Assembly (NCBI RefSeq): GCF_004337985.1
Contig: NW_021940918.1
Coordinates: forward strand, 2,832,169-2,896,168
Length of the DNA stretch: 64,000 bases
Origin: Pyricularia pennisetigena
Taxonomy: Eukaryota; Ascomycota; Sordariomycetes; Magnaporthales; Pyriculariaceae
Direction: 5' to 3'
Each line of letters begins with the position of its first letter. The first letter of the stretch is position 1. Under the pieces are notes generated by a model. It ran no database searches. It worked only from the letters and a program-made list of their open reading frames with translations, and was not told where the DNA came from. The position numbers and the translations under genes were made by a program. Of the stretch, positions 1 to 11,113 are shown one piece after another.

Positions 1-280
1 CACCCCCACCATTTATCAAGTACCTTTTGCCCGTCCAAGCAAATCAATCTCCCATGCTACTGGACCGCAGGTAGAAAGTTGGCAGCAGTCAGTCCAACTT
101 CCAGAAGCCGCCAGTCTCCCCAGACCTCCGGTCTTGGCTCTACACTATCACTTTCTGACACCTATCCGCCTGCGGCCTGAGGATGACGACGACATGTACC
201 CCCTCTGGGCTTAGAACGATGGCTGAAAAGAGGTGATGATGACAACCAAAGTCATCCCATCATAGTAATAACATGATATT

Positions 281-415
281 TCAGCAATTCTTGGCCGTTG
301 CAAAAACCTGCACCAAGTAAAAGCCATACATGGTTGCGACAGCAAACACGATGGCAACAACGACGACTATTTTTCCTCCAACACTATTAAGCTTCCGCTC
401 TTTTGCCCAAAGCAT
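281..415 (-). other. Short ORF with one membrane segment, possibly the 3' end of a decayed gene
   Basis: A 44-codon minus-strand ORF encodes one strongly hydrophobic segment (KIVVVVAIVFAVATMYGFYL) and ends ATAKNC-stop. The same frame is open upstream to about 490, right up to the A35 tract, except for one TGA at 440-442. That upstream part would add a second hydrophobic stretch (GGLIICHVMLW). The pattern fits the last exon of a small membrane protein with one premature stop, or chance. No family recognised. Confidence 0.2.
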
Positions 416-488
416 TACATGGCAAATTATGAGGCCTCCTCAGACCATGGCGATCCTGGCGATTGATATCACCTTGCCAGACTGACCG

Positions 489-492
<4 letters not shown>

Positions 493-527
<35 letters not shown>
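493..527. repeat. A35 homopolymer
   Basis: Uninterrupted run of 35 A on the plus strand. On the minus strand the matching T tract lies directly 5' of the small membrane ORF described at 281-415. Confidence 0.9.
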
Positions 528-528
<1 letters not shown>

Positions 529-2538
529 GATCGAATGAAATGAGGAGCGAGTTCCCGCAACTACGGTACGGTACTTTGAGTTTTGGAGCCGGGTGGGCTA
601 TACCCCTACAGAAAGAAGAGAAACAAGCCAGTGCCGCCCCGTTGCTGTGGATGGGATGGGCAAATTATTAGCCCGGGGATTATGGGCGGGCCAATTTTTT
701 GGAGGCTGTGCAATTCGCAGTTGTCACTGTGGCTATTCCGAGCTGAAGAACACGAGATTTGTCCCGACCAGCAAATCGCCGTGATTTAACATCCAACCAA
801 TGCAAATTCACCAAAGTACAAAACATTGAGCAGCAGTACTCGAATCTCGCCAGAAATGACATCCACTTGTTACCCGCTGTAATTTACCACGGACCCTTCT
901 GTTTGAGTAGCAGATGCAACCTCAAAGGGCAGTCAAATTTGTGGGTTTCGTTTCAAGCGGACAATGGACACGGAAAAGGCGGGCCCGCTAAACCTTTCCG
1001 TCACATATCTGTTTGGCCATTGGAGTTCACGACACGACAGGTTTAACAGACTCCTTGTTGATTGTTGTGAGCCACTGGCATCGGACGAAAATCGTGCACC
1101 GCCTCAAACACGGACTTTTTTTTTTCTCACTTTTGGCCGGGCCTGAGAGCTGACGCCCGACCTTCAACCCACCGAGTAATATGGTCGGTCCATCTTGCAC
1201 TCAAAGTCTGAGTTGATCTGATATAAACAAAAAGAAAAAAAGATGGAATGGTTTGGATTTGGTGTCTAATGTTCGTTCTCCAAGTTCCTTAAACTACCCA
1301 ATGTTAGATCCCTAAGTACAGTCGGTAGGATAGGCTAAATCCGAGTCCGAGGTAGGTTGATTGTCTCGTTCTTTTAGCGTCCACGGGAATAGATCGGGCA
1401 AACCCGCAAAGGGAGAAGAAATTCAATAGAACTAAAATAAAACAGGGGCTCTCTTGAACCAGGTAGGCTTCGGCCAGCACAGTTGTAGTAGGCGTGTACA
1501 AATTCCCAAGGGTCTCCACGCCAATCGGTGGGTCGGTGTTTTATCGTCTCCGCGGTTCCCCCTGGCACAGGGCTGACTGCACTGGACTTGCCTGAGCTGT
1601 GCGGGCTGTGCGGGCTTGCTGGCTGTGATCCTCAAGCCAAGGCAGATCTGAGTACCTGAATGCCCGGGGACTGTGCAAGCTGCAAGGCTTCTGGTTTACT
1701 CTACAGGAACATGGCCCGATCGGAATTTCTGAGCAAACCGCGCTGGGATAATTATACTCTCAGCAGTTGTGCAATACATACAGCAGAGCGGCTTACAGCG
1801 GCCCCATTGTCCAGGTTTTGTTGCTCAACAACGGACCTCCTTGACAAACAGTACGGAGTATTCTCCTATTACAGTGTTACAGCCTAGGCGAGATGGTTTG
1901 ACTAGATGGATCCCTGGATACCTCAATGCGCTATGATCGGTCCCGAGAATATCTGGGCTCCTGCTTCAACTTGCTTAAAATACTCTTCGTTAGTCTAGCC
2001 TCTCGCAAAGTCATGCTAGATAAGTGTTTGGGCATATTGATTTTAGGGGGGTCACAGGTATGTTTGCTAGTCACAAATCACTAACCCTCCACGGTCTCCT
2101 AACCGCGGAAATACAAGATACCCAAGACAGGATTGCCGGGCCATGGTTTGTTCCAGATGTTTTTGGGTTGCTTTACATAGTAGACATACATTCGAGTGTT
2201 CGCCTATTGGAATTTGGGATTCTCTGAGCACTGTTCAAGAAACCTGTCCAGGGAAAGCAAAGTAAAATCCTCTACCGTCAGCATCGATGTCAAAGACTTG
2301 ACCAAAACACAAATTCCCAGGCTCGCGCGCGCACCAAACTTGGCAGCAACGCCAATTCTGCATGACAAAATGGGGGGTGTAGCAACAAATCCTCGGCATT
2401 CGGAGTGTGAGCAAGCTTGAGCGAGGCATGGATGTGGCTGCCTGTCAGAACATAGTGGTTAAGCAGGTTCTTCTGTTTTCTGGGAGGTGGCGTTGGTTAT
2501 GGAGCTTGGCGTCTGGGTTTCGTCCAAAAATCGACAGC

Positions 2539-2561
2539 AAAAAAAAAAAAAAAAAAAAAAA
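2539..2561. repeat. A23 homopolymer
   Basis: Run of 23 A in intergenic DNA, with no gene at either side within 1 kb. Confidence 0.85.
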
Positions 2562-2947
2562 CAGCCGAGGAGTCCGCGGTCAATCTCGACTAGAGAGTTT
2601 ATGTGAAAACTAGCAAAAAAACACCCGTCCGCTTGCAAGAGCTTGTTTGGGTTATTTGCTGGCGACCGAGTTCAGATTCGCACATTTCCGGTGCTATTTT
2701 TGGCGCTGGTCCCCGTTTGCTAAGGTCAAGTGACAAATCTACAGTTCCGTACTTTCCGACATGCGATCGACAATTGTCGGATTTTATGCAATGGACGGGA
2801 TTGATGCCACCTTCAGGTTAACTCCCGTGGACAATCTACGTTGCCATGGATAGTGGCGGTGCGCAAACTCGATGTGGCAAATGTATGTGGCGCAATCATG
2901 GTGCTCCACTTTTGCTCTATCGATCTGCGGCAGGGATTCCACGCACC

Positions 2948-3017
2948 CCTAACCCTCCCGTTGTTGCGTTCAGAGTAAAAGCAGCGTTCTTAGAGCCAGG
3001 GGACTGTTAGGGTTAGG
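2948..3017. repeat. Inverted telomere-like repeat pair
   Basis: CCTAACCCT at 2948-2956 and its exact complement AGGGTTAGG at 3009-3017 form a 9-bp inverted repeat with a 52-nt spacer. The right arm is part of TTAGGGTTAGG (3007-3017), nearly two units of the usual fungal telomere repeat. Such sites can bind Tbf1/TRF-type proteins; binding here is inference. Confidence 0.5.
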
Positions 3018-3771
3018 CCAATCGGTAACACCTTCAAGCGCAACAACAAGTCAGTCGCCTTGGTCACGAACCGCAAGCGGTTTTAGCCCTCTGCAGTGCG
3101 GGAGCATCAGCGCATGAGCGTGCTAAAACCATCTGTCTTGCTCACATCAGCTGTAACAGCATCGCCCGCAGTCAGCAAAAAGCCAACACTTTTCCGTATC
3201 CCCATATTGACATGCCAAACGCCCCAGCAGGTTTCTTCCCAGCTTGCCCGTTTCCCGTCCGCTCCGTAAAGTGCCCCATCCCGTCCGCCTCATGCGTGAG
3301 CTCGGCAGCGGCAAAGAATATAAATAGACCCTGAAATGGTTATTTATTACTCCGTGATAAAGTTTGTACAGTTGGCATCAGCCCCCTTGTCATGTGGGAT
3401 CTTCGAATTCCCAAAGACATGTTCTCTTGAAGGGCGACAAGAAACGAGGGTGCTCCAATGAGTAATTATTGGTCAGTGTGTTGATAAACATAACGGGAAC
3501 ATGAACAGCACAATTCACCATGCTGGGTGTTTCGGTGAAAAGACCAAAAAAATCCTCGGGTGCACGGTCAACATCAAGTGCACGCCGGCGATTACCAGCT
3601 AGCTGTCTGAGTGGCAAGTCGTAAGCTCGTTTTCTTGCATGTGTTTTTAAGGGGCACGTTCAAGTATAATGGACAGATAGACTAGACTAATGAACGTATA
3701 ATATATAATTTTCTGGACCACGCCTGATTCTATAGTCTTTCTCTTTATAGTCTCTGTTTCAACTATCCTTT

Positions 3772-6700
3772 CTATATAGGTTCATCGCGGGGCTCAATCA
3801 AAACCTCGTTGACAGCCACATGCTCTGGTTGCCGCAGTGCATACACGATCGAGTTGGCCACGTCCTCGGCGTCGAGAACCTTGGCCCCCGTTGGCTCGCC
3901 ATACTTCTTGATGGCCTCTTGATCAGTCGACATGCCGAGAAGTTCCGTTGCTGTGTTACCGGGCTGAACAGATGTTACCCGGAGCCCAGTGCCAGCCGTC
4001 TCGACACGAAGGCTTTGCAGCGTGGCCTCGACGAAAAACTTACTGGCCGAGTAGACGCCAAGGCCAGGGAACACCTTTCTGCCGGCGTCAGATGAGATGG
4101 CGACAATATGTCCCTTGCCACGAGAGAGCATTGAAGGCACAGTGGACGAAAGACAATGGAGCAACCCCTTGCAGTTGACGTCGACAGTGCGCTCCCACTC
4201 GTCCGTCTGCACATTGGCCATCATGGTGAAATACATGACGCCTGCACAGCTGACAAGGATATCAATAGGTCCCAGCTCCTCGCTGGCCCTTTTGATGAGC
4301 GATTCAACTTGAGCTTTGTCGGTGACGTCAGTCTTGTGAACGATCACCTTGGTTCCGTTCGTGGAGATCTTTGCTTTCAGGGCATCCAGAGCCTCTGTTC
4401 GTCGAGCTGCAAGAGCCACATGGACACCTTCCCTGCTTAGTGCAGTCGCCACAGCAGCACCGATTCCTGACGATGCTCCCGTGACGACGGCCACCTTGCC
4501 AGACAGAGGCCCCTTGGTTCGGACGCGGAGCGCCACACCATCACGACGAGGGGGATGGGAAAGCCAACCGCGGGCGTACCAATCGCGAGTGTACGTCTCG
4601 AACAATTTGCTGTCAGTCTTCGGGCGCTTGACGTCGTAAAGATCCAGCACTGACTGCGTCTTGGCGTCGTTGAGGACTGTGACGGCTCGAAGGAACTCAA
4701 CCTCGGGCATGCCGCGGCGGAGAATGCCCGCAGTGAAGGAATCGTCGCCACTTGTGCCGGGGTTCCCTCTCCTTTCGTTCCAGTCTGCAACCCATTCATC
4801 CCAACCCATCAGGTCAGTTGGGTATCCGAGACCAGCCAGATCGTCGAGAAGTTTTGTGGCCGTCACCGGCTTGGGGTCTCCGATATGGTAAATTTTTTGA
4901 TCAGTATCAACATGATTGGACAGAGTGATGATGGCTTGGCTGACAAAGTCCACTGGCGTCATCTCTGCGAGCCAGTTAGGGATATCAGGAGCGTGTCCGA
5001 GGTGGATCGATTCGACGAACAAGGCCGTCAGAAGATCATACGTGTTGGTCGACCCCAGAACACTGTGACCACTGATTGTACCTGGGCGGTAGATCTTCAC
5101 AGGCAGACCTCGTCGGCCAGCCTCAAGTACGAGTTGTTCAGCAACCCACTTGGTATGGCCATACCCATCCAAAAGCTTCTCTGCGACCTCATCCACGGGC
5201 AGGATCGTGTCCTCTGGCCACCCCTCAGAGGACGGTGGAAGGACACCATTAGTCGAAACATGGTGAACAGTTGCGCCGCTTCGGCTCGCCAGTCGCAGGA
5301 TCTCCTTTGTGCCACCGACGTTGGCAGTACGCATGGCAGCGTAGGGGTAAACCAAGTTGACAGTGGCACCAGCGTGAATAATCACGTCGAGATTGGATGC
5401 CAACTCATCAAAGTCTTCTTCAGAAAGCCCGAGGCGCTTTCGACCCAAGTTTCCGGGCACCACGTCAACCCTATCCATGATGGACGGATCCCAGATACCC
5501 AAGTCAAGGAGGTTTTGGCGAATCCTCGCCATACCACGGGACTCAGTACCATGGGATGGTCGAGCAAAACGAACAAGGCAAAGAATGCGAGCCGATGTGT
5601 TCTCGATCAAAGATTTCAGGAGGAACGCGCCAAGGTAGCCAGTTACACCGGTGAGCAGGATAGTCTTGGCTTCGCTCAGCGGGCACATGGTAGTCTTCGT
5701 GGGCTTGATGTCATCGGGGAGTATGGAATCAGCCTTGAGAACCGCAGGCAAGTCGGCTTGAATGGCCGCAGTGTGGCCATCCCGAGCAGCGCGGACGACT
5801 TCCACATGACCCTCCAGGGTTGGCCGTCCGGCTAGGCGAGCCACCGGCACCGGGAAGCCAAAGGCATCGGAAAGACGGCGCGCTAGGTCAGCCAGAGCCA
5901 AAGAGTGACCTCCAAGATCGAAGAAGTCATGTTCTGGTGTGATAACACTGGGAGGCAGATCCAACGAGGCAGCCCAGTTCTGGATAATAGTTTCCACCTT
6001 GATCTCCTTATTGCGCTCTTGCTGTCGCCCGTTGCCATTTGTCTTGACCCCCGACGGTCCGGGTAGTCTTTTGAGGTCAATTTTGCCTGAAACTTCGTGC
6101 GTGGGCAGCTCAGTGAGTTCGATCCACAGTGCAGGAATCATGTAGTGGGCCAGATGGGCGGACAAGGTCTTCCGGGCCACAGGGCTGTATCCTGACTCTT
6201 GCACGATAGGGTCAACACGGTCGCCCGGATTCTCCTTGTCTCTGACAAAATAGGAAACAAGCTGGCGCTTCAGGCCCTCGCCATGGGAAACCACTGCGCA
6301 GTGCCTGACGGCCAGATACTTCATGACAACGCTCTCCACTGCTCCAGGCTGAACGCTATAGCCGCGTACCTTGATCATGCCGCCAACTCGTCCTGTGATT
6401 TCCAACAAGCCTGAGGGGAGCATTCTGGCCAGATCACCAGTTCGGTACATGCGAGCACCTGGGGACAGGTCGAAAGCATCGGGCAGGAAGGATTTGGCTG
6501 TGGTTTCGGGTAGGTTGAGATACCCTCGAGCAAGGAGATGGCCACCGAGGAAAAGCTCACCACTAGTTCCAGGCTCAACCTTCTGAAAGTTTTCGTCGAG
6601 GATATAGGTATGCTTGGGGTCCAGAGGGGGCCCAACCGGACAGACAGAAGCGTCCTCGGTAAGCATTTCCCTAATATCGCCACATGCGATCTCGTGCGTC

Positions 6701-7614
6701 TCGCTGGCGCTATAGCAGTTCAGCAACCGAGTGTTTGGAAGTGCACTAATGGTCCGGCGCGCCAGATCCGCCATGACAACCTCGCCATTCAGCCAAAGGG
6801 TGCGCAGCTCGGGAAGGCGGTCTCCAAGCTTCGAGTGCCGAGAGAGGACTGTGGCCAGGAGAGTCGGTGTCATTAGCGTCTCGGTGATTTTCCGAGATGC
6901 CAACAAATCAACTAGAGCAACTGGATCGTAGCTCACGTTGTCAGGCACGGCCACAACAGTAGCTCCCCGCAGGAGAGGACGCAAGATCTCCCAGATGAAG
7001 AAGACGTTGCACGCCACGCGGTCGCCCGGGTGAAGATTGCTCAGCTCAAATCTTAGGCTGTAAGAGCGAACCGGGGCCCTGTGCGGGTTGGCTATTCCCT
7101 TCGGGCGCCCTGTTGTGCCTGAGGTGTAGCACACGAATGCAAGCCGGTCGAGGTCATCGTCGGCAGGCAATGCTTGGTTGGTCTCGCTAGCAGGTTGTGC
7201 AGAGCCCTCAGAGGTGGCGCTGGGCTCGTCAAGAACCACAAGGGGAATTCCAGGCTTGATCGAGCCAGCGTAGGCCCGGTGAGTTACCACGACGGTTGGG
7301 TTGGCATCGTCGATGACGTCACGGAGAAGCTGAGTAGGATATGCGAGCTCGAGGACCAGGAACGCACCGCCCGCGCGGAGGGCGGCGAGACAGGCAATCA
7401 CGTAATCGGCGCTACGTCCCAGCAGCACGCCGACGAGACTGTCTCGGCCAACGCCCTGCTGTCGCAAGCGGTTGGCAAGAAGGCCAGTTTGTCTCTCCAG
7501 CTCTGCATACGTCAGAGTTGTGGTCTCGTCTTCTAGAGCTACAGCGTCGGGCGTGGCGGCTGCTTGTTGGCAGAACAGCGCCGCCAGGTCCTTGTTCATA
7601 TCCAGGACCGTCAT
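3772..7614 (-). CDS. NRPS-like A-T-R-SDR carboxylic acid reductase, probable glycine betaine reductase
   Basis: Single-exon 1280-residue protein with no condensation domain. Domains in order: adenylation (TSGTTGRPKG at 164-173, YRTGD at 390-394, SGKID lysine K511); thiolation (DLGGHS, phosphopantetheine Ser571); thioester reductase R1 (TGVTGYLG at 655-662, Y818-x3-K822); and a C-terminal SDR (TGASSGIG at 1045-1052, YSASK at 1188-1192). This is the architecture and length of the fungal ATRR enzyme, shown in Aspergillus nidulans to reduce glycine betaine through betaine aldehyde to choline. At 203-209 the A-domain core reads NVFFIWE, so the Asp that normally holds the alpha-amino group of an amino acid is Val, with two Phe beside it. 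This suits a quaternary ammonium substrate. The first ATG (7614) is used; Met6 is an alternative. Architecture is certain; the betaine substrate is inferred. Confidence 0.9.
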   Translation of the reverse strand: MTVLDMNKDLAALFCQQAAATPDAVALEDETTTLTYAELERQTGLLANRLRQQGVGRDSLVGVLLGRSADYVIACLAALRAGGAFLVLELAYPTQLLRDVIDDANPTVVVTHRAYAGSIKPGIPLVVLDEPSATSEGSAQPASETNQALPADDDLDRLAFVCYTSGTTGRPKGIANPHRAPVRSYSLRFELSNLHPGDRVACNVFFIWEILRPLLRGATVVAVPDNVSYDPVALVDLLASRKITETLMTPTLLATVLSRHSKLGDRLPELRTLWLNGEVVMADLARRTISALPNTRLLNCYSASETHEIACGDIREMLTEDASVCPVGPPLDPKHTYILDENFQKVEPGTSGELFLGGHLLARGYLNLPETTAKSFLPDAFDLSPGARMYRTGDLARMLPSGLLEITGRVGGMIKVRGYSVQPGAVESVVMKYLAVRHCAVVSHGEGLKRQLVSYFVRDKENPGDRVDPIVQESGYSPVARKTLSAHLAHYMIPALWIELTELPTHEVSGKIDLKRLPGPSGVKTNGNGRQQERNKEIKVETIIQNWAASLDLPPSVITPEHDFFDLGGHSLALADLARRLSDAFGFPVPVARLAGRPTLEGHVEVVRAARDGHTAAIQADLPAVLKADSILPDDIKPTKTTMCPLSEAKTILLTGVTGYLGAFLLKSLIENTSARILCLVRFARPSHGTESRGMARIRQNLLDLGIWDPSIMDRVDVVPGNLGRKRLGLSEEDFDELASNLDVIIHAGATVNLVYPYAAMRTANVGGTKEILRLASRSGATVHHVSTNGVLPPSSEGWPEDTILPVDEVAEKLLDGYGHTKWVAEQLVLEAGRRGLPVKIYRPGTISGHSVLGSTNTYDLLTALFVESIHLGHAPDIPNWLAEMTPVDFVSQAIITLSNHVDTDQKIYHIGDPKPVTATKLLDDLAGLGYPTDLMGWDEWVADWNERRGNPGTSGDDSFTAGILRRGMPEVEFLRAVTVLNDAKTQSVLDLYDVKRPKTDSKLFETYTRDWYARGWLSHPPRRDGVALRVRTKGPLSGKVAVVTGASSGIGAAVATALSREGVHVALAARRTEALDALKAKISTNGTKVIVHKTDVTDKAQVESLIKRASEELGPIDILVSCAGVMYFTMMANVQTDEWERTVDVNCKGLLHCLSSTVPSMLSRGKGHIVAISSDAGRKVFPGLGVYSASKFFVEATLQSLRVETAGTGLRVTSVQPGNTATELLGMSTDQEAIKKYGEPTGAKVLDAEDVANSIVYALRQPEHVAVNEVLIEPRDEPI

Positions 7615-9288
7615 CTCTGAAAGCGGAAAAGTAGCCTAAAGGGACTTGATGTGGTTTCCCGAGCGTCGGCGTAGAACAATCCGCGCGGGCCGGATACTAC
7701 CAAGAATGGCCGATGCTGTGGGTCTGGACACAGGTGCAGAGACTTGAAGCTGTTGCAAACCTCTTGCCGATGCGTGTCAGAGTAGAGGAATGAATAGAGA
7801 ACAGGTCCCTTTCGACTTCAACGACAACGTACCCCTGATGCGATATACTTGGAAGTTGTGGGGGTCACAATTCGCATCCGAAGGTTGCCGCAAAAGTGGA
7901 ACTAACTTGTTGACTGGAATAGTTATTTATTTTGCAGTATGCCCCGAAAAGCCGGAGGGGCCGCCTTCTTGGCTGTGGATAATAAAATGGAAGCTCTTTT
8001 AGTCGCGGCCTGTAGTAGTAGCAAGTTGTGTAGGAGCGAAAACCGGCGAGCCGGGTCTAGATGCCAATCAGTGTGCTAGCAGACCGGAAGAGACCGCAAA
8101 TCGTTCGAGCCAAGTGTTTACGTGACGTCAGGCCGAAAAAGTAGTAGCAGCCACTCCAAGTGCTTGTTGCATTCTTTGCCAAACGTGCGCGGAATTTATT
8201 GAGCAAGCTATGGCAGACTGCCGACTCAATAGATAGATCCAGGAGTTTCTTTTCGCTTCTGCATGCAGATAGAAGATGTCCTCAATGCTGTTGTCGGTGC
8301 CTGGCCATAGCTTGCTAAATGTTAAGTAGAGTCAATTTCCCCACTCTGTCAGGTCCCTAATGTGGAATCTACATTAGGGCCAGCATGGATGGGGCGACCG
8401 GCTGGGCGGGGCGCCGGGGATGGGGATCACTATCTTTACTGCGTGAGTGTCCAATGGATAGATCCAGAGCGCCCATGTTTAACGGTTAACACCTACCGCC
8501 CATAATGTACCACAATGTGCCTACTGGATATGAAGGAAAGTACGACAAACCCCTGTGGAAGCTGGCGTGTAGAGGGGCAAAATGGTGGGGAATGAGGGGC
8601 AGAAAGGACCGATGGGTGAGCTACGAAGTACAATTTGAGGTCAGAAAGGAACTCAGAACATAACATCCCACCCGGCGACAGGCTTTATGGTTGGAGGGAA
8701 ATTGACAGCAGGTAACAGCTGAGGAAGATGGTTTGGTGGGTATGAAGTATGATAAGTAGTAAACAGATTGCGGCTGGGCACTGTCGCCAACAGTTTCAAT
8801 GGACACCCAATGGATTGACTGCGGATAGATCCGCTATGTTGATTGGAAGCCAGCAGACTGGGAAGCCTTACGTAAAGCTGTATGTATGTAAACATGGATG
8901 GAGTAGAGTTTGGGTTGGGTATGATTGGGGGAATAGTCAGTGGTGCATGTGAAAGGACTTAATTTATACCAGTCAAGTCACCAAGACAAGACAACCAATA
9001 GCGATTCTACTTAGTTTGTTTGTCAAGTAGGTAGGTAGCTTCTTGACATATGCTTCCTTCGTCTTCGCGTTTCCTGTATCGTTACAAATTACTGGCTTAA
9101 TAACATGTAGCAACTGTCATGATAAACCAAAACAAGGCATGCAATGTCATATTCCCTCTCCCGAACCCAAACAGAGCATACACCAACTCTCGCCTCGCCA
9201 CAAGCCAATAATATTTCTCACTTGGGTTCATTTAGGGAAAACAACAAGTAAACTAAAATAATCAAATTAGTTAGCTCAGCTTTTTTAT
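7615..9288. other. Intergenic region: 5' flank of the reductase gene
   Basis: No supported coding sequence. It contains the promoter side of the minus-strand reductase (from 7615 upward) and the 3' flank of the small secreted-protein ORF ending at 9289. A short direct inverted motif (CCCTAATGTGG / ACATTAGGG) lies around 8355-8378. Nothing else is recognised. Confidence 0.55.
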
Positions 9289-9516
9289 TTATTTATCTAC
9301 TTTTTCTCTCTGACTTGCCTCAGCAGTGCATGATGCGACGGTTACAGTAAACCTTACGACTCCTGACAACGAGCCACCGGCTGGACATGTAGTCTTGGCG
9401 TTGCAGGAGCCATCGGTGTTGACTGTGCCTGTGCCGCTCAATTTTTGACAGGTGGCGGCAAACGCAAGTGGTGCGGCCAGGCCGGCGACAAAAGTGAAGA
9501 ATATGATAGGCTGCAT
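9289..9516 (-). CDS. Small secreted cysteine-containing protein, hypothetical
   Basis: 75-residue ORF beginning MQPIIF. Residues 1-20 form a classic signal peptide (hydrophobic core, then APLAFA-A as a likely cleavage site near 20/21). The mature part of about 55 residues has four Cys (23, 38, 44, 63), enough for two disulfides, and is rich in Gly, Ser and Thr. The inner ATG at 9516 is chosen because it puts the signal peptide at the N-terminus; the frame is open 30 codons further upstream. A TATA-like box lies about 65 bases upstream. AATAAATAAA follows the stop. The size and export signal fit an effector or surface protein, but no family is recognised. A 3' intron using a GC donor (GCAAGT near the end) cannot be excluded. 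Confidence 0.6.
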   Translation of the reverse strand: MQPIIFFTFVAGLAAPLAFAATCQKLSGTGTVNTDGSCNAKTTCPAGGSLSGVVRFTVTVASCTAEASQREKVDK

Positions 9517-10828
9517 TGGTTGCTGTGAAATAAAGTAGTTGGAGTAGCTGTTAGAAATAGCAAGAGGTACCAAACATGTTATATAGTATCGCGCACAAAG
9601 CCCCACATTCGGCCCCAGTTGCCTTTGTTGGATGGTGCGGTTTCAATGTCCCAGTGTCATACAATCAAACGCTGTTCTCACATGTCATGGTGGGCATCAG
9701 GCTAATGGGAACCAAACCTCTGATCGCGACTGACTTTCTTTGATCCGCGTCATGCCCAAACAGGACACCGACGCAATGCCGGCCGATTTCGAATGCATAT
9801 CTCGCCCAAATCCCTTGATGCTCATGGTAAATCCACATTTGCGGACAGAAAAGAGGTTGATAAGCGAGGCCTGATGCCTCGGAAGGGCCTCGTTGTAGGC
9901 CCAGATGGCGTAGAGAGCCTCTGCGCAACAAACAGTAGTATACGTACACCTCTCCAACGTCGATGAAGGAAGAGTCCTTTGAAGACGACCGTCCCACCAA
10001 CGTCGTAACCAACCCCCATCGGCTGACCAACACCATGAATCGAAAACATGGCGGCCAGCATGAGCCTCGCCAGCGCGTGGGTACGAATCTAGAGAGGAAC
10101 AAGCCATTTGCTATGTAATATCAGATGACAAACACAAGTCGCATAATCGAGGCTATTCATATTCCTGCTCAATCTTACTAGTGTTAGTACTCACTTCAGA
10201 CAATATATGTTAAATTACCAATTTTGTGTTTCTTTTTCTTTTTACTATTTGACCGCTTTGAGCATATATCCCTGGGGGCCATACGACTACGACTACGACT
10301 ACCACCACCCCTTCCCCTAAAATTAGGATCTTTGCCGAGCAAGCTATTAGACTTTTTTCTTCGACAAGATCTTTACTACAAAAAAAATACCCGATTCACG
10401 TACTTGAAATCTTGTTTAACCATTTTACGCATGGAAACCGCTTTACATGTCAATCCAATACACATGTCCTGGCATGCACATTACTGTATCCAAATCCAAG
10501 GAAACCCCAGAACAAAACCATTTTCACCGACGGAATCACCAGATACCTAGGTGACTCTAAAGCTTACTGATGTATGGCTTCCTGGTTACTATTGGCGGAT
10601 CTGAATCACTCAAGAAAGATACAACTTATGTCACACGGTCAACAACAACAACAACACAAAAAGGCGTGGGGCTCTCTTTTAACTTTTTGTTAATTAATTG
10701 ATGAGACAAGTTCCGCTAAGCTAAAGGAAAATGTAGAGAATTTTAACATGGAGTGACGAAAACATGAGCTACTTTCCCGAGTGCGTCTTCTCGTTGCCGA
10801 TTATGAAACGGTCATAGGATAGAGCTAG
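9517..10828. other. Intergenic region with overlapping short ORFs
   Basis: The stretch 9665-10107 is open in all three minus-strand frames, but none shows a domain or composition that favours it. A decayed gene is possible and cannot be shown from the sequence. From 10140 to 10800 the DNA is AT-rich and appears non-coding. Confidence 0.4.
9579..9585 (-). promoter_or_regulatory. TATA-like box upstream of the small secreted-protein gene
   Basis: TATAAT-like element (TATATAA read on the minus strand) about 65 bases upstream of the ATG at 9516. Position and sequence fit a core promoter; no start site is known. Confidence 0.35.
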
Positions 10829-11113
10829 TCATTCACTTCCTGACAGTCCAACTTCCCTTGGTCTCGTGTATCTGATTGCGACATCATATACCATATCTCG
10901 CCACTCTGCGCTCTTGGGATCGAGATTACAGGTACATACCGATCCACTCGTTGACACGCATGGGCACACCACGATGCAGCTATCGTCACTGTCAGTAGGA
11001 TGGCAACCAGAGCAAAAGAAGTGTGTGACTTGGCCGCTGCCATCTCTGAACCTGAAGTTGTATATGGGCTGGATTTTCATGCAGCCTGTGCATCCGTAGC
11101 CGAGTAGAGGCAT
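10829..11113 (-). CDS. Small Cys-rich hypothetical protein
   Basis: 94-residue ORF starting MPLLGYGCTGC. It has nine Cys, mostly in close pairs (CTGC at 8-11, CSGC at 34-37, then C46, C50, C52, C60, C62), which could make zinc ribbons or disulfides. The start has a favourable context (AAAACCATGC). No signal peptide is evident, so a missing upstream exon with one is possible. It lies between the secreted-protein ORF and SDA1, all on the minus strand. The C-terminal third is Cys-free and charged. No family recognised. Confidence 0.4.
   Translation of the reverse strand: MPLLGYGCTGCMKIQPIYNFRFRDGSGQVTHFFCSGCHPTDSDDSCIVVCPCVSTSGSVCTCNLDPKSAEWRDMVYDVAIRYTRPREVGLSGSE

Larger units (their letters stand above)
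416..3771. other. Intergenic region without a supported gene
   Basis: Both strands carry only short overlapping ORFs without domains or credible splice structure. Visible elements are an A35 tract (493-527), an A23 tract (2539-2561), and a telomere-like inverted pair (2948-2956 and 3009-3017). The last few hundred bases are the probable 3' flank of the reductase gene on the minus strand. Confidence 0.6.

Noticed and set aside
4885..5835. 316-codon plus-strand ORF inside the reductase gene
   Set aside because: Antisense to the conserved A-T-R-SDR protein; no domain; open only because of the codon bias of the real gene.
9665..10107. Overlapping minus-strand ORFs in all three frames
   Set aside because: No frame is favoured by composition, start context or motif; could be a decayed gene, but not supportable.
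3772..11113. Secondary-metabolite cluster around the NRPS-like gene
   Set aside because: No tailoring enzyme, transporter or regulator gene lies nearby; the neighbours are small Cys-rich ORFs and SDA1.
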